Assembly (NCBI GenBank): GCA_001898385.1
Contig: MKTT01000119.1
Coordinates: 18,971 to 82,970, forward strand
Length of the DNA stretch: 64,000 nt
Source: Planctomycetales bacterium 71-10
GTDB lineage: Bacteria; Planctomycetota; Planctomycetia; Isosphaerales; Isosphaeraceae
Direction of reading: 5' to 3'
Part shown: positions 25,574-34,478 of the stretch, one piece after another
Layout of the letters: each line of letters begins with the position of its first letter
Position numbering within the stretch: position 1 is the stretch's first letter
Translations under genes and position numbers: made by a program
The notes under the pieces: generated by a model
What the model was told of the DNA's origin: nothing
The model's input: only the letters and a program-made list of their open reading frames with translations
Databases searched by the model: none

Positions 25574-27814
25574 ATGCCCGCCCTCCCGCCCCTCCTCCTG
25601 GCCGTCGCCGCGCTCGCGGCGGCGACCGACGCCCCCCTGCCCTCCGGGCCGAACCCGCCCGCCCTGGCCGCGCCGCACTTCCCCGACCGCCTGCACGCCT
25701 TCGTCTGGCGGAACTGGGAGCTGGTCCCGGCGGCGAAGCTGGCCGAGGTCGTCGGGACGTCGCCCGATCGGATCGAGGCCGCCGCCGCGTCGATGGGCCT
25801 GCCGCCGTCGCCGGGCCTGGACGCCGAAGCCCGCTCTCGCGTCTACATCACGATCCTCCGGCGCAACTGGCACCTCCTGCCGTATGAACAACTGCTGACG
25901 CTCCTGGATATGACCCCGGAGCGGCTGGCCTTCGCGCTCCGCGAGGACGACTTCCTGTTCATCAAGCTCGGCAGCCTCAAGCCCCATTGCGAGCCGCTCC
26001 GCTACGCCGAGCCCTCGCCCGAGGCGATCGACCGCGCCGCGGCGATCAAGGCCCTGGTGGCCGGACGCTTCGGCGAGGCCCTGCAAGAACCAGGCGAGCC
26101 GCCGCTGGCGTTCCGACGGCGCTGGGAACAGGCCGCGCCGCGCGAGATCGCGGGCCGTCCCGCGGCGGGCGTCGGCCCTCGGATCGTGTCGTCCTACTTC
26201 GGGACCTACGGCGACGGCCTGGCCGAGCCCGACGGCGACGGCTTCCCCGACGGCCTCCTCGCCGAGCTGGCCGAGCAGGGCGTGAACGGCGTCTGGCTCC
26301 ACGTCGTCCTCCGCACCCTCGCCCCGGGCGGCCCGGACTTCCCCGAGTTCGGCGACGGCCGGGAGAACCGGCTCGCCAACCTCCGCGCCCTCGTCGCCCG
26401 CGCGGGGCGGTATGGCATCAAGGTCTACCTGTACCTGAACGAGCCCCGCGCCATGCCCCTCGATTTCTTCGCCGAGCGGCCCGAGATGCGCGGGGTCCTC
26501 GACGGCGACCACGCGACGATGTGCACGTCGGACGCCCGGGTCCGGTCGTGGCTGGGGTCGGCCGTCGAGCACGTCGCGCGCCGGGTCCCCGGCCTGGGAG
26601 GCGTCATCACGATCACGGCGTCGGAGAATTATACGAGCTGCGCGTCGCACGGCCGGATCGCGGAGTGCCCCCGGTGCTCGAAGCGGACGCCGGCCGAGGT
26701 GATCGCCGAGGTGAACTCGACGATCGACGCCGGCCTCCGCGCCGGCGACCCGTCCGCCCGGCTGATCGCCTGGGACTGGGGCTGGATCGACCCGCCCCAG
26801 GCCGCGGCGACCATCGCCGCCCTGCCCCGCGACGCCTTCTTCCAGACCGTCTCCGAATGGGACGCCCCCCTCGACCGCGGCGGCGTGAAGTCGACCGTCG
26901 GCGAGTATGCGCTGTCCGTGGTCGGGCCCGGCGAGCGCGCGAAGCTGCGATGGGGCCTGGCGAAGGCGGCCGGGCTGAAGACCTCGGCGAAGGTGCAGAT
27001 CAACGCCACATGGGAGCTGGCGACCGTCCCGTCGATCCCCGTCTTCGACCTCGTCGCCGAGACCTGCCGGAACCTGGCCGACGCGAAGGTCGACGCGATG
27101 ATGCTGGGCTGGTCGCTGGGCGGCTGCCCGTCGCCCCAGCTCCGCGTGGCCCAGGCGTTCGCGCAGGACCCCGGCGCGACGACCGCCGCCGTGCTCGACC
27201 GCGTCGCCGCCGACCGCTACGGGGCCGAGGCCGCCCCCGACGCCCGTCGCACCTGGTCGGCGTTCAGCCGGGCGTTCCGCGAGTATCCCTACGGCGGCGT
27301 CGTCTACACCGGCCCGCAGCACATGGGCCCGGCGAACCTGCCGTTCGCGGAGCCCACCGGCTACCGCGCGACGATGGTCGGCTTCCCCTACGACGACCTC
27401 GACGCCTGGCGCGGGCCGTACCCCGCCGGGGTGTTCGCCGACCAGTTCGGCAAGGTCGCGAGGGGCTGGGCCGAGGGCCTGCCGGCCCTGCGCGAAGCCG
27501 TGGCGAAGTCCCCGCCCGGCCTCCGCGCCGCGGCCGAGCTGGACCTGGGCGTCGCCGAGGCGGCCGGCCTGCACTTCGAGAGCGCCGCGAACCAGGCGCT
27601 GTTCGTCATGGCCCGCGGCACCGGCGACCGCGAGGCGATGGCCCGCCTCCTGGACGCCGAGGCCCGCGCCGCCGTCGCGCTCTATCCGCTGGCCCGCCGC
27701 GATTCCCGCCTGGGCTTCGAGGCGTCCAACCACTACTTCTACCGGCCGCTCGACCTCGTCGAGAAGGTGATCGCCTGCGAGGACGTCAAGGCGAGGCTGA
27801 CCGCCGGCCGTTGA
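25574..27814 (+). CDS. secreted TIM-barrel glycoside-hydrolase-like protein
   Basis: 746 residues. Short Ala/Leu-rich leader (residues 1-17), consistent with a signal peptide. Residues ~35-150 are helical. From ~205 a barrel-like pattern appears: GVNGVWLHVVLRTL, YGIKVYLYLNEPRA, GVITITASENYTSC, LIAWDWGW and VDAMMLGWSLGG. The YLYLNEP and ITASENY segments look like catalytic-strand ends of GH20/GH-A style barrels, with E near residues 292 and 354 as candidate acids. SHGRIAECPRCSKR adds a CxxC pair. It belongs to no family I can name with certainty; a hexosaminidase-like activity would suit the surrounding glycan genes. It starts 27 bases after the caspase-PDZ gene and is probably co-transcribed. 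Confidence 0.72.
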   Translation: MPALPPLLLAVAALAAATDAPLPSGPNPPALAAPHFPDRLHAFVWRNWELVPAAKLAEVVGTSPDRIEAAAASMGLPPSPGLDAEARSRVYITILRRNWHLLPYEQLLTLLDMTPERLAFALREDDFLFIKLGSLKPHCEPLRYAEPSPEAIDRAAAIKALVAGRFGEALQEPGEPPLAFRRRWEQAAPREIAGRPAAGVGPRIVSSYFGTYGDGLAEPDGDGFPDGLLAELAEQGVNGVWLHVVLRTLAPGGPDFPEFGDGRENRLANLRALVARAGRYGIKVYLYLNEPRAMPLDFFAERPEMRGVLDGDHATMCTSDARVRSWLGSAVEHVARRVPGLGGVITITASENYTSCASHGRIAECPRCSKRTPAEVIAEVNSTIDAGLRAGDPSARLIAWDWGWIDPPQAAATIAALPRDAFFQTVSEWDAPLDRGGVKSTVGEYALSVVGPGERAKLRWGLAKAAGLKTSAKVQINATWELATVPSIPVFDLVAETCRNLADAKVDAMMLGWSLGGCPSPQLRVAQAFAQDPGATTAAVLDRVAADRYGAEAAPDARRTWSAFSRAFREYPYGGVVYTGPQHMGPANLPFAEPTGYRATMVGFPYDDLDAWRGPYPAGVFADQFGKVARGWAEGLPALREAVAKSPPGLRAAAELDLGVAEAAGLHFESAANQALFVMARGTGDREAMARLLDAEARAAVALYPLARRDSRLGFEASNHYFYRPLDLVEKVIACEDVKARLTAGR

Positions 27815-27841
27815 GCCGACGGCCTCGACCGTCCGCCGCCG

Positions 27842-29122
27842 TCAGGCCCCGACCGCTCCCGCGCCGTCGCCGGCCTCGGCGGCCGGGGCCTCGGCCTGGG
27901 CCGAGCAGCAGGGGCGGGGCGGCAGGATGTGGCCCATCTTGTCGCGCTTGGCGTCCATGTAGCGCTGGCGCTCCTCGTGCGGCGCGGCGAGGATCGGGAC
28001 CTGGTCGACCACCTTCAGGTCGAAGCCGTAGTAGACGAAGGCGTCGGTCTTCTTGGGGTTGTTGGTCAGCAATCGGATCTTCGTCAGCCCCAGGTCCTTG
28101 AGGATCTGGAGCCCGATCCCGTAGTCGCGCATGTCGGCGCGATGGCCCAGGGCGAGGTTCGCCTGGACGGTGTCCATCCCCTTGTCCTGGAGGTTGTACG
28201 CCCGGATCTTCTCGATCAGGCCGATCCCGCGCCCCTCCTGCGGCAGGTAGATCAGCGCCCCGACGCCCTCCTCGCCGATCATCTCCAGGGCCATGTGGAG
28301 CTGGTCGCCGCAGTCGCAGCGGAGCGAATCCAGCAGGTCGCCGGTGAAGCAGGAGGAGTGGAGCCGGACCAGCGGGGCCTCGACGGACTGGAGGTCGCCC
28401 ATGACGAAGGCGACGGGCTCGTTCCCCGGCTCGTGCTGCACGCGATAGCCGACGATCCGCCCACGGCCGTACTTGGACGGCAGGTCCGACTCGGCCACGC
28501 GGGCGACGAGCTTCTCGCGGAGCCGACGGTAGCGGATCAGGGCCTCGATCGAGATGATCGGCAGGCCGTGCTCGCGGGCCACGGCCTGGAGCCGCTCGCC
28601 CCGGGCCATGCCGACGCCGTCGGTGATCTCGCAGAGCACGCCGGCCGGCTTCAGGCCCGCGAGCCTCATCAGATCGACCGTCGCCTCCGTATGCCCGGCG
28701 CGGCGGAGGACGCCCCCTTCCTTGGCGACTAGCGGGAACAGGTGCCCGGGGCGGAGCAGGTCGGCGGGCTTGGTGGCGGGGTCGAGGATCGCGGCGATGG
28801 TCGTGGCGCGCTCGGCCGCAGAGACGCCGGTGCGGCAGGAGGCGTGGTCGACGGGGATCGTGTACGGCGTCTCGTGGGCCGACGTGTTGTGGTCGACCAT
28901 CGGCCCCAGCCGCAGCCGGTCGGCCGTCTCGGCGGTGATCGGCATGCAGACCAGGCCGCGGCCGTGGGTGATCATGAACTCGATCACCCCGGGCGTGGCG
29001 CGCTCGGCCGCGACGATGAAGTCCCCCTCGTCCTCGCGATCCTCGTCGTCCACGACGACGATGACCCGCCCGTCCCTGAGCGCCTGGATCGCGTCCTCGA
29101 CCTTCGAATACTCGTAGCCCAT
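27842..29122 (-). CDS. ribBA: bifunctional DHBP synthase / GTP cyclohydrolase II
   Basis: 426 residues. The N-terminal half is 3,4-dihydroxy-2-butanone-4-phosphate synthase: VVVDDEDREDEGDFIVAAE with the acidic metal-binding loop, then GHLFPLVAKEGGVLRRAGHT. The C-terminal half is GTP cyclohydrolase II: VRLHSSCFTGDLLDSLRCDC supplies the three zinc cysteines, then YLPQEGRGIGL and LTNNPKKT. Together they make both precursors of riboflavin from ribulose-5-phosphate and GTP. The tail after ILPPRPCC is a variable Ala/Glu-rich extension. The ATG at 29122 has AAGGA 12 bases upstream; another ATG four codons earlier is possible. No FMN riboswitch is visible. The gene converges with the TIM-barrel protein. 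Confidence 0.96.
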   Translation of the reverse strand: MGYEYSKVEDAIQALRDGRVIVVVDDEDREDEGDFIVAAERATPGVIEFMITHGRGLVCMPITAETADRLRLGPMVDHNTSAHETPYTIPVDHASCRTGVSAAERATTIAAILDPATKPADLLRPGHLFPLVAKEGGVLRRAGHTEATVDLMRLAGLKPAGVLCEITDGVGMARGERLQAVAREHGLPIISIEALIRYRRLREKLVARVAESDLPSKYGRGRIVGYRVQHEPGNEPVAFVMGDLQSVEAPLVRLHSSCFTGDLLDSLRCDCGDQLHMALEMIGEEGVGALIYLPQEGRGIGLIEKIRAYNLQDKGMDTVQANLALGHRADMRDYGIGLQILKDLGLTKIRLLTNNPKKTDAFVYYGFDLKVVDQVPILAAPHEERQRYMDAKRDKMGHILPPRPCCSAQAEAPAAEAGDGAGAVGA

Positions 29123-29189
29123 CGACCTGCCCATCCTTTGCGGCCCGCGCGCCGCCGGGAAGCCCCCGGCCGCCCCGCGCCTCCGGTCC

Positions 29190-29195
29190 ATTCTA
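29190..29195 (-). promoter_or_regulatory. -10-like TAGAAT for ribBA
   Basis: ATTCTA on the plus strand reads TAGAAT leftward, 68 bases upstream of the ribBA start. TGCCTT at 17-base spacing is a poor -35 match. Confidence 0.4.
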
Positions 29196-29300
29196 CGCGG
29201 GACGGATAGGGGAAGGCAGGTCCGACCTACCCAGACCGGGGCGAGCCGTGCGAGAATGGCCTCCGCAAAATCGTCCGCCGGGGCGGGGTGTCTAAACGAA

Positions 29301-30431
29301 ATGGAAACGCTCGACAAGCTGACCCTGAGAGGCTTCAAGTCCATCAAGGACGCCACGATCGAGCTGCGCCCGCTGAACGTGCTGATCGGTGCCAATGGGT
29401 CGGGGAAGTCGAACCTGATCTCATTCTTCAAGATGCTGAATGAAATGGCGAACGGTCGTCTCCAGCAGTATATCGCCGTATCCGGCCGCGCCCACAGCCT
29501 GCTTTATCATGGGCCGAAGACGACGCCGCAGGTGGAAATGGTTCTGGAATTCCGAAAGCACGATCGGACATTTCGCCATAGCTCCACGTTTTCCTACGCC
29601 GCCGGCGACACACTCATTCGCGCCAAATTCGGATGCGAGGCCGACAAGGGCGACGACCCGTCCCCACCGCCCGGCTTCGTCATGAGGCAATTCCCCATCG
29701 AGATCGATGAATCGACGGACGAGTACAAATCACGAAGAGAGGCATTCTTAGCCGACAGCACACGAGAATGGCTTGAATTCATCGAAAACCATCTCGCGGA
29801 ATACCGCGTTTATCACTTCCAAGACATGGCCGCCAACGCCAGGGTCCGCCAGTATTGCTACGTCGGCGACAACAGACATCTCATGCCCGACGCCGGGAAC
29901 CTGGCCGCGATCCTCCACCGCCTCCGCAACGAGGACGCCCCGGCCTACCGGCGGATCGTCGGCGTCGTCCGACTCATCGCCCCGTATTTCGACGACTTCG
30001 ACCTGGTCCCCGAAGGCCGCGACATCATCCTGAACTGGCGGGAACGGGGATCGGACCAACTTTTCGGCCCTCATCAACTCTCCGACGGCACCCTGCGCGC
30101 GATCTGCCTGGCGACGCTGCTGCTCCAGCCCGAGGGCGACCAGCCCAACCTGATCGTCGTGGACGAACCGGAATTGGGCCTCCACCCCTACGCCCTCAAC
30201 ATCGTAGCCGACCTCTTCCAGAAGGCGGCGAAGCACAAGCAAGTCCTCATCAGCACCCAGTCGAGCGCGTTCCTCGACGAGTTCGAGCCCGAGGACGTGA
30301 TCGTCGTCGACCGGGGCGAGCAAGGATCGACGTTCACGCGCCTCGATCCTGAGTCGCTGGAGGCTTGGCTGGAGGAATACTCGCTCGGCGAGATCTGGGA
30401 GAAAAACGTCGTCGGCGGGGGGCCGCACTGA
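29301..30431 (+). CDS. AAA ATPase (AAA_21/SMC-like), module partner of DUF4276
   Basis: 376 residues. Walker A GANGSGKSN at residues 30-38, ABC-type signature LSDGTLR at 260-266, Walker B LIVVDEPELGLHP at 284-296 and a Q-containing switch ISTQSS at 317-322. Between the motifs lies an insert with little coiled coil, the AAA_21 layout found in phage-defence ATPases of the OLD/PARIS/Septu type. The typical start METLDKLTLRGFKSIKD favours 29301; an ATG 45 bases earlier is possible. The first third of the gene is less GC-rich than its neighbours, suggesting transfer. Its TGA shares one base with the ATG of a DUF4276 gene, so they are coupled. Probably ATP-driven sensing or gating of its partner. 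Confidence 0.88.
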   Translation: METLDKLTLRGFKSIKDATIELRPLNVLIGANGSGKSNLISFFKMLNEMANGRLQQYIAVSGRAHSLLYHGPKTTPQVEMVLEFRKHDRTFRHSSTFSYAAGDTLIRAKFGCEADKGDDPSPPPGFVMRQFPIEIDESTDEYKSRREAFLADSTREWLEFIENHLAEYRVYHFQDMAANARVRQYCYVGDNRHLMPDAGNLAAILHRLRNEDAPAYRRIVGVVRLIAPYFDDFDLVPEGRDIILNWRERGSDQLFGPHQLSDGTLRAICLATLLLQPEGDQPNLIVVDEPELGLHPYALNIVADLFQKAAKHKQVLISTQSSAFLDEFEPEDVIVVDRGEQGSTFTRLDPESLEAWLEEYSLGEIWEKNVVGGGPH

Positions 30432-31123
30432 TGGCCCGCCTCTACGTCTTCGCGGAGGGCCAGACCGAGCAGACGTTCGCCGACACAATCCTCGCGACTC
30501 ACCTGGCGGCGCATGGGGTCTACATCCAGGGCGTCGTCCTGATCGCGCACGCTCGGAAGAAAGGCCGAACGCACCGTGGGGGCGGGCGCGACTACGGCGC
30601 GATGAAGCGCGACATCGTCCGCTTCACGCGACAAGAGAGCGGCGGCGACGTCTTCTTCACGACGATGATCGACCTCTACGCCCTCCACAACGACTTCCCC
30701 GGCCGCTGGGAATCCGAGGCGCTCCGACATCTTCCCTACGATCGGGTCGCGTTCCTGGAGAAATCCTGGGGGGAAGACGTCGGGGACGCCCGCTTCATCC
30801 CATACATCCAACTCCACGAGTTCGAAGCCTGCCTGTTCGCGAAGCCCAGCGAGTTCGCGCTCTTCTACGAGCGTGAGCCTCAGGGCTTGAGGAGGCTGGA
30901 GAGCATCGTGGCCGGACAAGACAACCCGGAACTCATCAACGACGGTGTGGAGACGGCCCCCTCGAAACGGCTCCTCGACATCTTTCCCGACTACGAGAAA
31001 GCGGTCGTCGGGCCAATGGTCGCGGAGTTGATCGGCCTGGAACTGATTCGCGCCAAATGCCGCCATTTTCACGAATGGCTCACCCGGCTGGAGCGCCTTG
31101 GCTCGACGAACGCGCCGGGATGA
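30431..31123 (+). CDS. DUF4276 family protein (Toprim-like nuclease candidate)
   Basis: 230 residues. Family hallmarks are E9 in YVFAEGQTE, D81 and D88 in MIDLYALHNDFPG, and IQLHEFEACLF (residues 126-136) with H129, E130 and E132. The E...DxxxxxxxD layout is compatible with a Toprim-like metal site, as in the DUF4435 effector of PARIS systems. It starts on the last base of the ATPase stop codon, so the two products are made together, in the usual ATPase-then-effector order. Predicted cytoplasmic. Likely role is a nuclease or regulator controlled by the ATPase, perhaps in phage defence; this is inference from arrangement and fold. Confidence 0.85.
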   Translation: MARLYVFAEGQTEQTFADTILATHLAAHGVYIQGVVLIAHARKKGRTHRGGGRDYGAMKRDIVRFTRQESGGDVFFTTMIDLYALHNDFPGRWESEALRHLPYDRVAFLEKSWGEDVGDARFIPYIQLHEFEACLFAKPSEFALFYEREPQGLRRLESIVAGQDNPELINDGVETAPSKRLLDIFPDYEKAVVGPMVAELIGLELIRAKCRHFHEWLTRLERLGSTNAPG

Positions 31124-31136
31124 TGAAGGAACCACG

Positions 31137-32150
31137 ATGGACGACCGCGAGCGGCTGACGATCGACGAGGTCCGCGACCTGGCGGCGCGGGTGCTGGTGC
31201 GGCACGGGCTGGCCCCGGCGCATGCGGAGGCTTGCGCGGACGTGATGGCGATCGGCGAGCGCGACGGCGGGGGGTCGCACGGGATCTTCCGGCTGCTGAT
31301 GTGCATGAACTCGATCCGCGCCGGGAAGGTGGCGCTCGACGCCGAGCCGGTCGTGGAGGACGTCGCGCCGGGGCTGGTGCGGGTGGATGCGGGCGGGGCG
31401 TTCGCTCCGCTGGCGTTCCGCCGCGGGCTGCCGGTGCTGGCGCGGAAGGCGCGCGAGGCCGGCGTGGCGGCGATGGCCGTGACGAACTGCTGCCACTTCG
31501 CGGCGCTCTTCCCGGAGGTCGAGGCGATCGCGCGGGAGGGGCTGGTCGGGTTCGCGTTCACGCCCAGCCATGCGTGGGTCGCGCCGGCAGGGGGCTCGCG
31601 GCCGCTGCTGGGGACGAACCCCGTCGCCTTCGGCTGGCCCCGGCCCGGCGGCGACCCGTTCGTCTTCGACTTCGCCACCAGCGCCGCGGCCCGGGGCGAG
31701 ATCGAGCTGCACCGCCGCGAGGGGACGCCCACGCCGCCGGGATGGGGCGTCGACGCGGCCGGCTCGCCCACCACCGACGCCGCCGCGATCATGGCCGGCG
31801 CCATGCTCCCCTTCGGAGGCCACAAGGGTTCGGCCCTGTCGCTGATGGTCGAGCTGATCGCCGGCCCGCTCGTCGGCGACATGACCAGCGTCGAATCCCT
31901 CGCCTTCGACGCCGGCGCGAAGGGCGCCCCGCGCGGCGGCGAGCTGCTGCTGGCGATCGACCCGGCCCGCCTGCTCGGCGACGCCGCCCCCGCCCACCTC
32001 GCCCGCGCCGAGGCGGTCTTCGACGCCGTCGTCTCCCAGGGGGCCCGCCTCCCCTCCCTCCGCCGCTACGCCGCCCGCCGCCGCGCCGAACGCGAGGGCG
32101 TCCTCGTCCCCCGCAAGCTGCTGGACGAGGTCCGCGCGATGCTGGATTGA
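31137..32150 (+). CDS. LDH2/malate dehydrogenase-family oxidoreductase
   Basis: 337 residues. LDH2 family (malate/L-lactate/L-sulfolactate dehydrogenases, delta1-piperideine-2-carboxylate reductase; not the classical Rossmann LDH). Signatures: GERDGGGSHGIFRLL near residue 36 with the substrate-contacting His, AVTNCCHFAALFPE, GTNPVAFGWPRP near 156 and FGGHKGSALSLMVELIAG near 226. It transfers hydride between NAD(P)H and a 2-keto or cyclic imino acid. It starts 13 bases after the DUF4276 gene but is better conserved and more GC-rich, so it is probably not part of that module. The exact substrate is not determinable here. Confidence 0.9.
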   Translation: MDDRERLTIDEVRDLAARVLVRHGLAPAHAEACADVMAIGERDGGGSHGIFRLLMCMNSIRAGKVALDAEPVVEDVAPGLVRVDAGGAFAPLAFRRGLPVLARKAREAGVAAMAVTNCCHFAALFPEVEAIAREGLVGFAFTPSHAWVAPAGGSRPLLGTNPVAFGWPRPGGDPFVFDFATSAAARGEIELHRREGTPTPPGWGVDAAGSPTTDAAAIMAGAMLPFGGHKGSALSLMVELIAGPLVGDMTSVESLAFDAGAKGAPRGGELLLAIDPARLLGDAAPAHLARAEAVFDAVVSQGARLPSLRRYAARRRAEREGVLVPRKLLDEVRAMLD

Positions 32151-32160
32151 GGCTGGTCGC

Positions 32161-34347
32161 TCACGCATCGACCGCCCCCGCCGTCGGGTCGCTCGCGCGG
32201 AGGAGGCGGAGGGCGTTGGCGACGACGATCAGGGTGGTGCCGACGTCGGCGAGGATGGCCATCCACATGTTGGCGATCCCGAACAGGGCCAGGACCAGCA
32301 CGACGGCCTTCACGCCGATGGCCAGGGCGATGTTCTGGTGGATCATCCGGAGCGTCGCCCGGCCGTGGCGGACGAGCCACGGCAGCGGGCGCAGGTCGTC
32401 GGCCATCAGGACGACGTCGGCGGTCTCCAACGCGGCGCCGCTGGAGACGCCCCCCAGCGCGATGCTCACCCGCGCGGCGGCCAGGGCGGGCGCGTCGTTC
32501 ACGCCGTCGCCGACCATCCCGGTCGGGCCGTGGGCGGCCGTGTATTCGTCGATCGCCTGCACCTTGTCGGCCGGCAGCAGCTCGGCGCGCTGGTCGCCGA
32601 CGCCCAGCTCCAGGGCCACGGCGGCGGCGGCGCGGGGGTTGTCGCCGGTGAGCATCACGGTGCGGAGGCCCAGGCGATGCAGCTCGGCGACCACCGCGGC
32701 GGCCTCGGGGCGGGGGCGGTCGGCCAGTCGGATCCAGCCCAGCGGGCCGGCCTCGCCCGTCACCGCGACCTCGGTCCCGGCGCGGTCCTCGGCCCGGCCG
32801 ATCTCGGCGTGGAACTCCGGGGCGCAGAGGCCCGCCTCGTCGATGTAGCGATGGCTCCCCAGGTGGAACTGCTCGGCCTCGATCCGGCCGTGCGCCCCCT
32901 TGCCCGGGATCGCCGTGTAGTCGTCGGCTCGGGGGATGTCGACGCGCAGGTCCCGCGCGTGGCGGGCGATCGCCTTGCCCAAAACGTGGCCGCCGCGGTC
33001 GCCCAGCGCCGCGGCGACGCGGAGGACGTGCTCCTCGCCGCCGGGGCCCGAGGAGACGACCTCCACGACGTCGGGCCGGCCCAGGGTCAGCGTGCCGGTC
33101 TTGTCGAACGCCAGGGCCTTCAGCCGGCCGACCGCCTCCAGGAACTCCCCCCCCTTGACGAGCACCCCGCGCCGCGCCGCCGAGGCCAGGCCGCTCACCA
33201 CCGCCACGGGCGTCGCGATCACCAGGGCGCACGGGCACGAGATCACCAAAACCACCAGCGCCTTGGCGAACCACGCCAGGAACGTCGCCCAGACCGGCCC
33301 GCCCGTCGCCCAGGCGTAGGCCGGCGGGATCAGCGCCGTCGCCAGCGCGACGGCCACCACCATCGGCGTGTACCAGCGCGCGAACTGCGAGATCCGCCGC
33401 TCCACCGGCGCCCGGCCCGCCTGCGCGGCGCGGACCTGGTCGACGATCCGCGAGATCAAGGACTCGCCGATGCCGTGCGTCGCCTCGACCTCGATCGTCC
33501 CGTCGCCGACGATCGTGCCGGCGTACACCGGGTCGCCTACCCCGCGCTCGACGGGAGTGGACTCGCCGGTGATCGCCTTCTGGTCGACCCCCGAACGCCC
33601 CTTCACGACCACGCCGTCGACCGGGACCTGATCGCCGGCGCGGACGAGCAGATGGTCGCCCTGGGCGATCGCGTCGACCGACACCGTCTCGACGCCCGTC
33701 GGGCCGATGCGCTCGGCGGCGGCCGGGGCGACCTCCAGCAGCCGCCGGATCGCCCCCCGGGCCCGCGCGACGCTCAGGGCCTCCAGCGACTCCGACACGC
33801 CGAACAGGAACGCCACCGTCGCCGCCTCGTCCCACTGGCCCAGCGCCACCGCGCCGGCGATCGCCAGGGTCATCAACACGTCGATGTCCAGCCGGCCCGA
33901 GCGCAGCGAGCGCCACGCCCTGGGGAACAGCCAAACCCCACCGGCGACGATCGACAGCGCGCAAAAGGCGGCCGAGGCCCGCTCGGCGATCGCGACGGCC
34001 AGGCCGAGCCGATCGCCGAAGTAGTGCAGCAGCATCCCGACGCCCAGCGCCAGGCCCGACGCCACGGTCGACGCCTGCATGCCACGGCGCGACCACCACG
34101 ACGGCGGGGCCTCGGCCTCCGGCTCGCCGACGACGGTCGTCGTCAAACCGGCTCGCTCGGAGATGCGGCCCGCCAGGCGCCTCGGCTCGGCGCGCCCGGG
34201 GTCGTAGTCGACGGTCATCAGGCCGTTGATGAGGTCGAAGCCCAGGGCCTCGACCCCCGGCGCGTCCTTGAGGGCGGCGCGGATCTGCTCGACCTCGTGC
34301 TCGCAATCCAGGCCGCGGACGTGCAGCGTACACCGCGATCGACTCAT
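32161..34347 (-). CDS. heavy-metal translocating P1B-type ATPase
   Basis: 728 residues. The N-terminal HMA-like domain has only one Cys (RGLDCEHEVEQI, C15), so the usual CxxC metal site is missing. Six to eight membrane helices follow. The key P-type motifs are intact: TGES at 260-263, the transport-site SCPCALVIATPVA (C371-P-C373), the phosphorylated D415 in FDKTGTLTLG, and GDGVNDAPALA near residue 600. The overall style is closest to Zn/Cd/Pb exporters (ZntA/CadA), which use Glu/Asp-containing N-domains like this one. It probably pumps divalent metal ions outward using ATP. ATG 34347 was chosen over an upstream GTG because GAGGTGGGG precedes it. Expression control is not evident. Confidence 0.95.
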   Translation of the reverse strand: MSRSRCTLHVRGLDCEHEVEQIRAALKDAPGVEALGFDLINGLMTVDYDPGRAEPRRLAGRISERAGLTTTVVGEPEAEAPPSWWSRRGMQASTVASGLALGVGMLLHYFGDRLGLAVAIAERASAAFCALSIVAGGVWLFPRAWRSLRSGRLDIDVLMTLAIAGAVALGQWDEAATVAFLFGVSESLEALSVARARGAIRRLLEVAPAAAERIGPTGVETVSVDAIAQGDHLLVRAGDQVPVDGVVVKGRSGVDQKAITGESTPVERGVGDPVYAGTIVGDGTIEVEATHGIGESLISRIVDQVRAAQAGRAPVERRISQFARWYTPMVVAVALATALIPPAYAWATGGPVWATFLAWFAKALVVLVISCPCALVIATPVAVVSGLASAARRGVLVKGGEFLEAVGRLKALAFDKTGTLTLGRPDVVEVVSSGPGGEEHVLRVAAALGDRGGHVLGKAIARHARDLRVDIPRADDYTAIPGKGAHGRIEAEQFHLGSHRYIDEAGLCAPEFHAEIGRAEDRAGTEVAVTGEAGPLGWIRLADRPRPEAAAVVAELHRLGLRTVMLTGDNPRAAAAVALELGVGDQRAELLPADKVQAIDEYTAAHGPTGMVGDGVNDAPALAAARVSIALGGVSSGAALETADVVLMADDLRPLPWLVRHGRATLRMIHQNIALAIGVKAVVLVLALFGIANMWMAILADVGTTLIVVANALRLLRASDPTAGAVDA

Positions 34348-34435
34348 GGGCCCCACCTCGTCGTCCCAACCGTAGCCCGTCCCGACGCGCCGGGATGCGG
34401 CGGCGCTCCCGCCTGTATGATACGGTATACTCCGA

Positions 34436-34441
34436 TCGCGA
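34436..34441 (+). promoter_or_regulatory. -10-like TATACT before the PSP1 gene
   Basis: TATACT, with TATGAT eight bases earlier, lies 37 bases upstream of the PSP1 ATG in the divergent gap after the P-type ATPase. Confidence 0.45.
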
Positions 34442-34478
34442 CGAGGGGAACGGCGGGGGCGACCGGAAGGGCCGACAC

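Noticed and set aside
23783..27733. Open reading frame of 1316 codons on the minus strand
   Set aside because: It lies opposite the caspase-PDZ and TIM-barrel genes. Long antisense frames are expected at 70% GC; the product is a featureless Arg/Gly/Val-rich string with no domain or start signal.
29123..29300. FMN riboswitch upstream of ribBA
   Set aside because: The conserved riboswitch core and its stem set could not be found in the leader.
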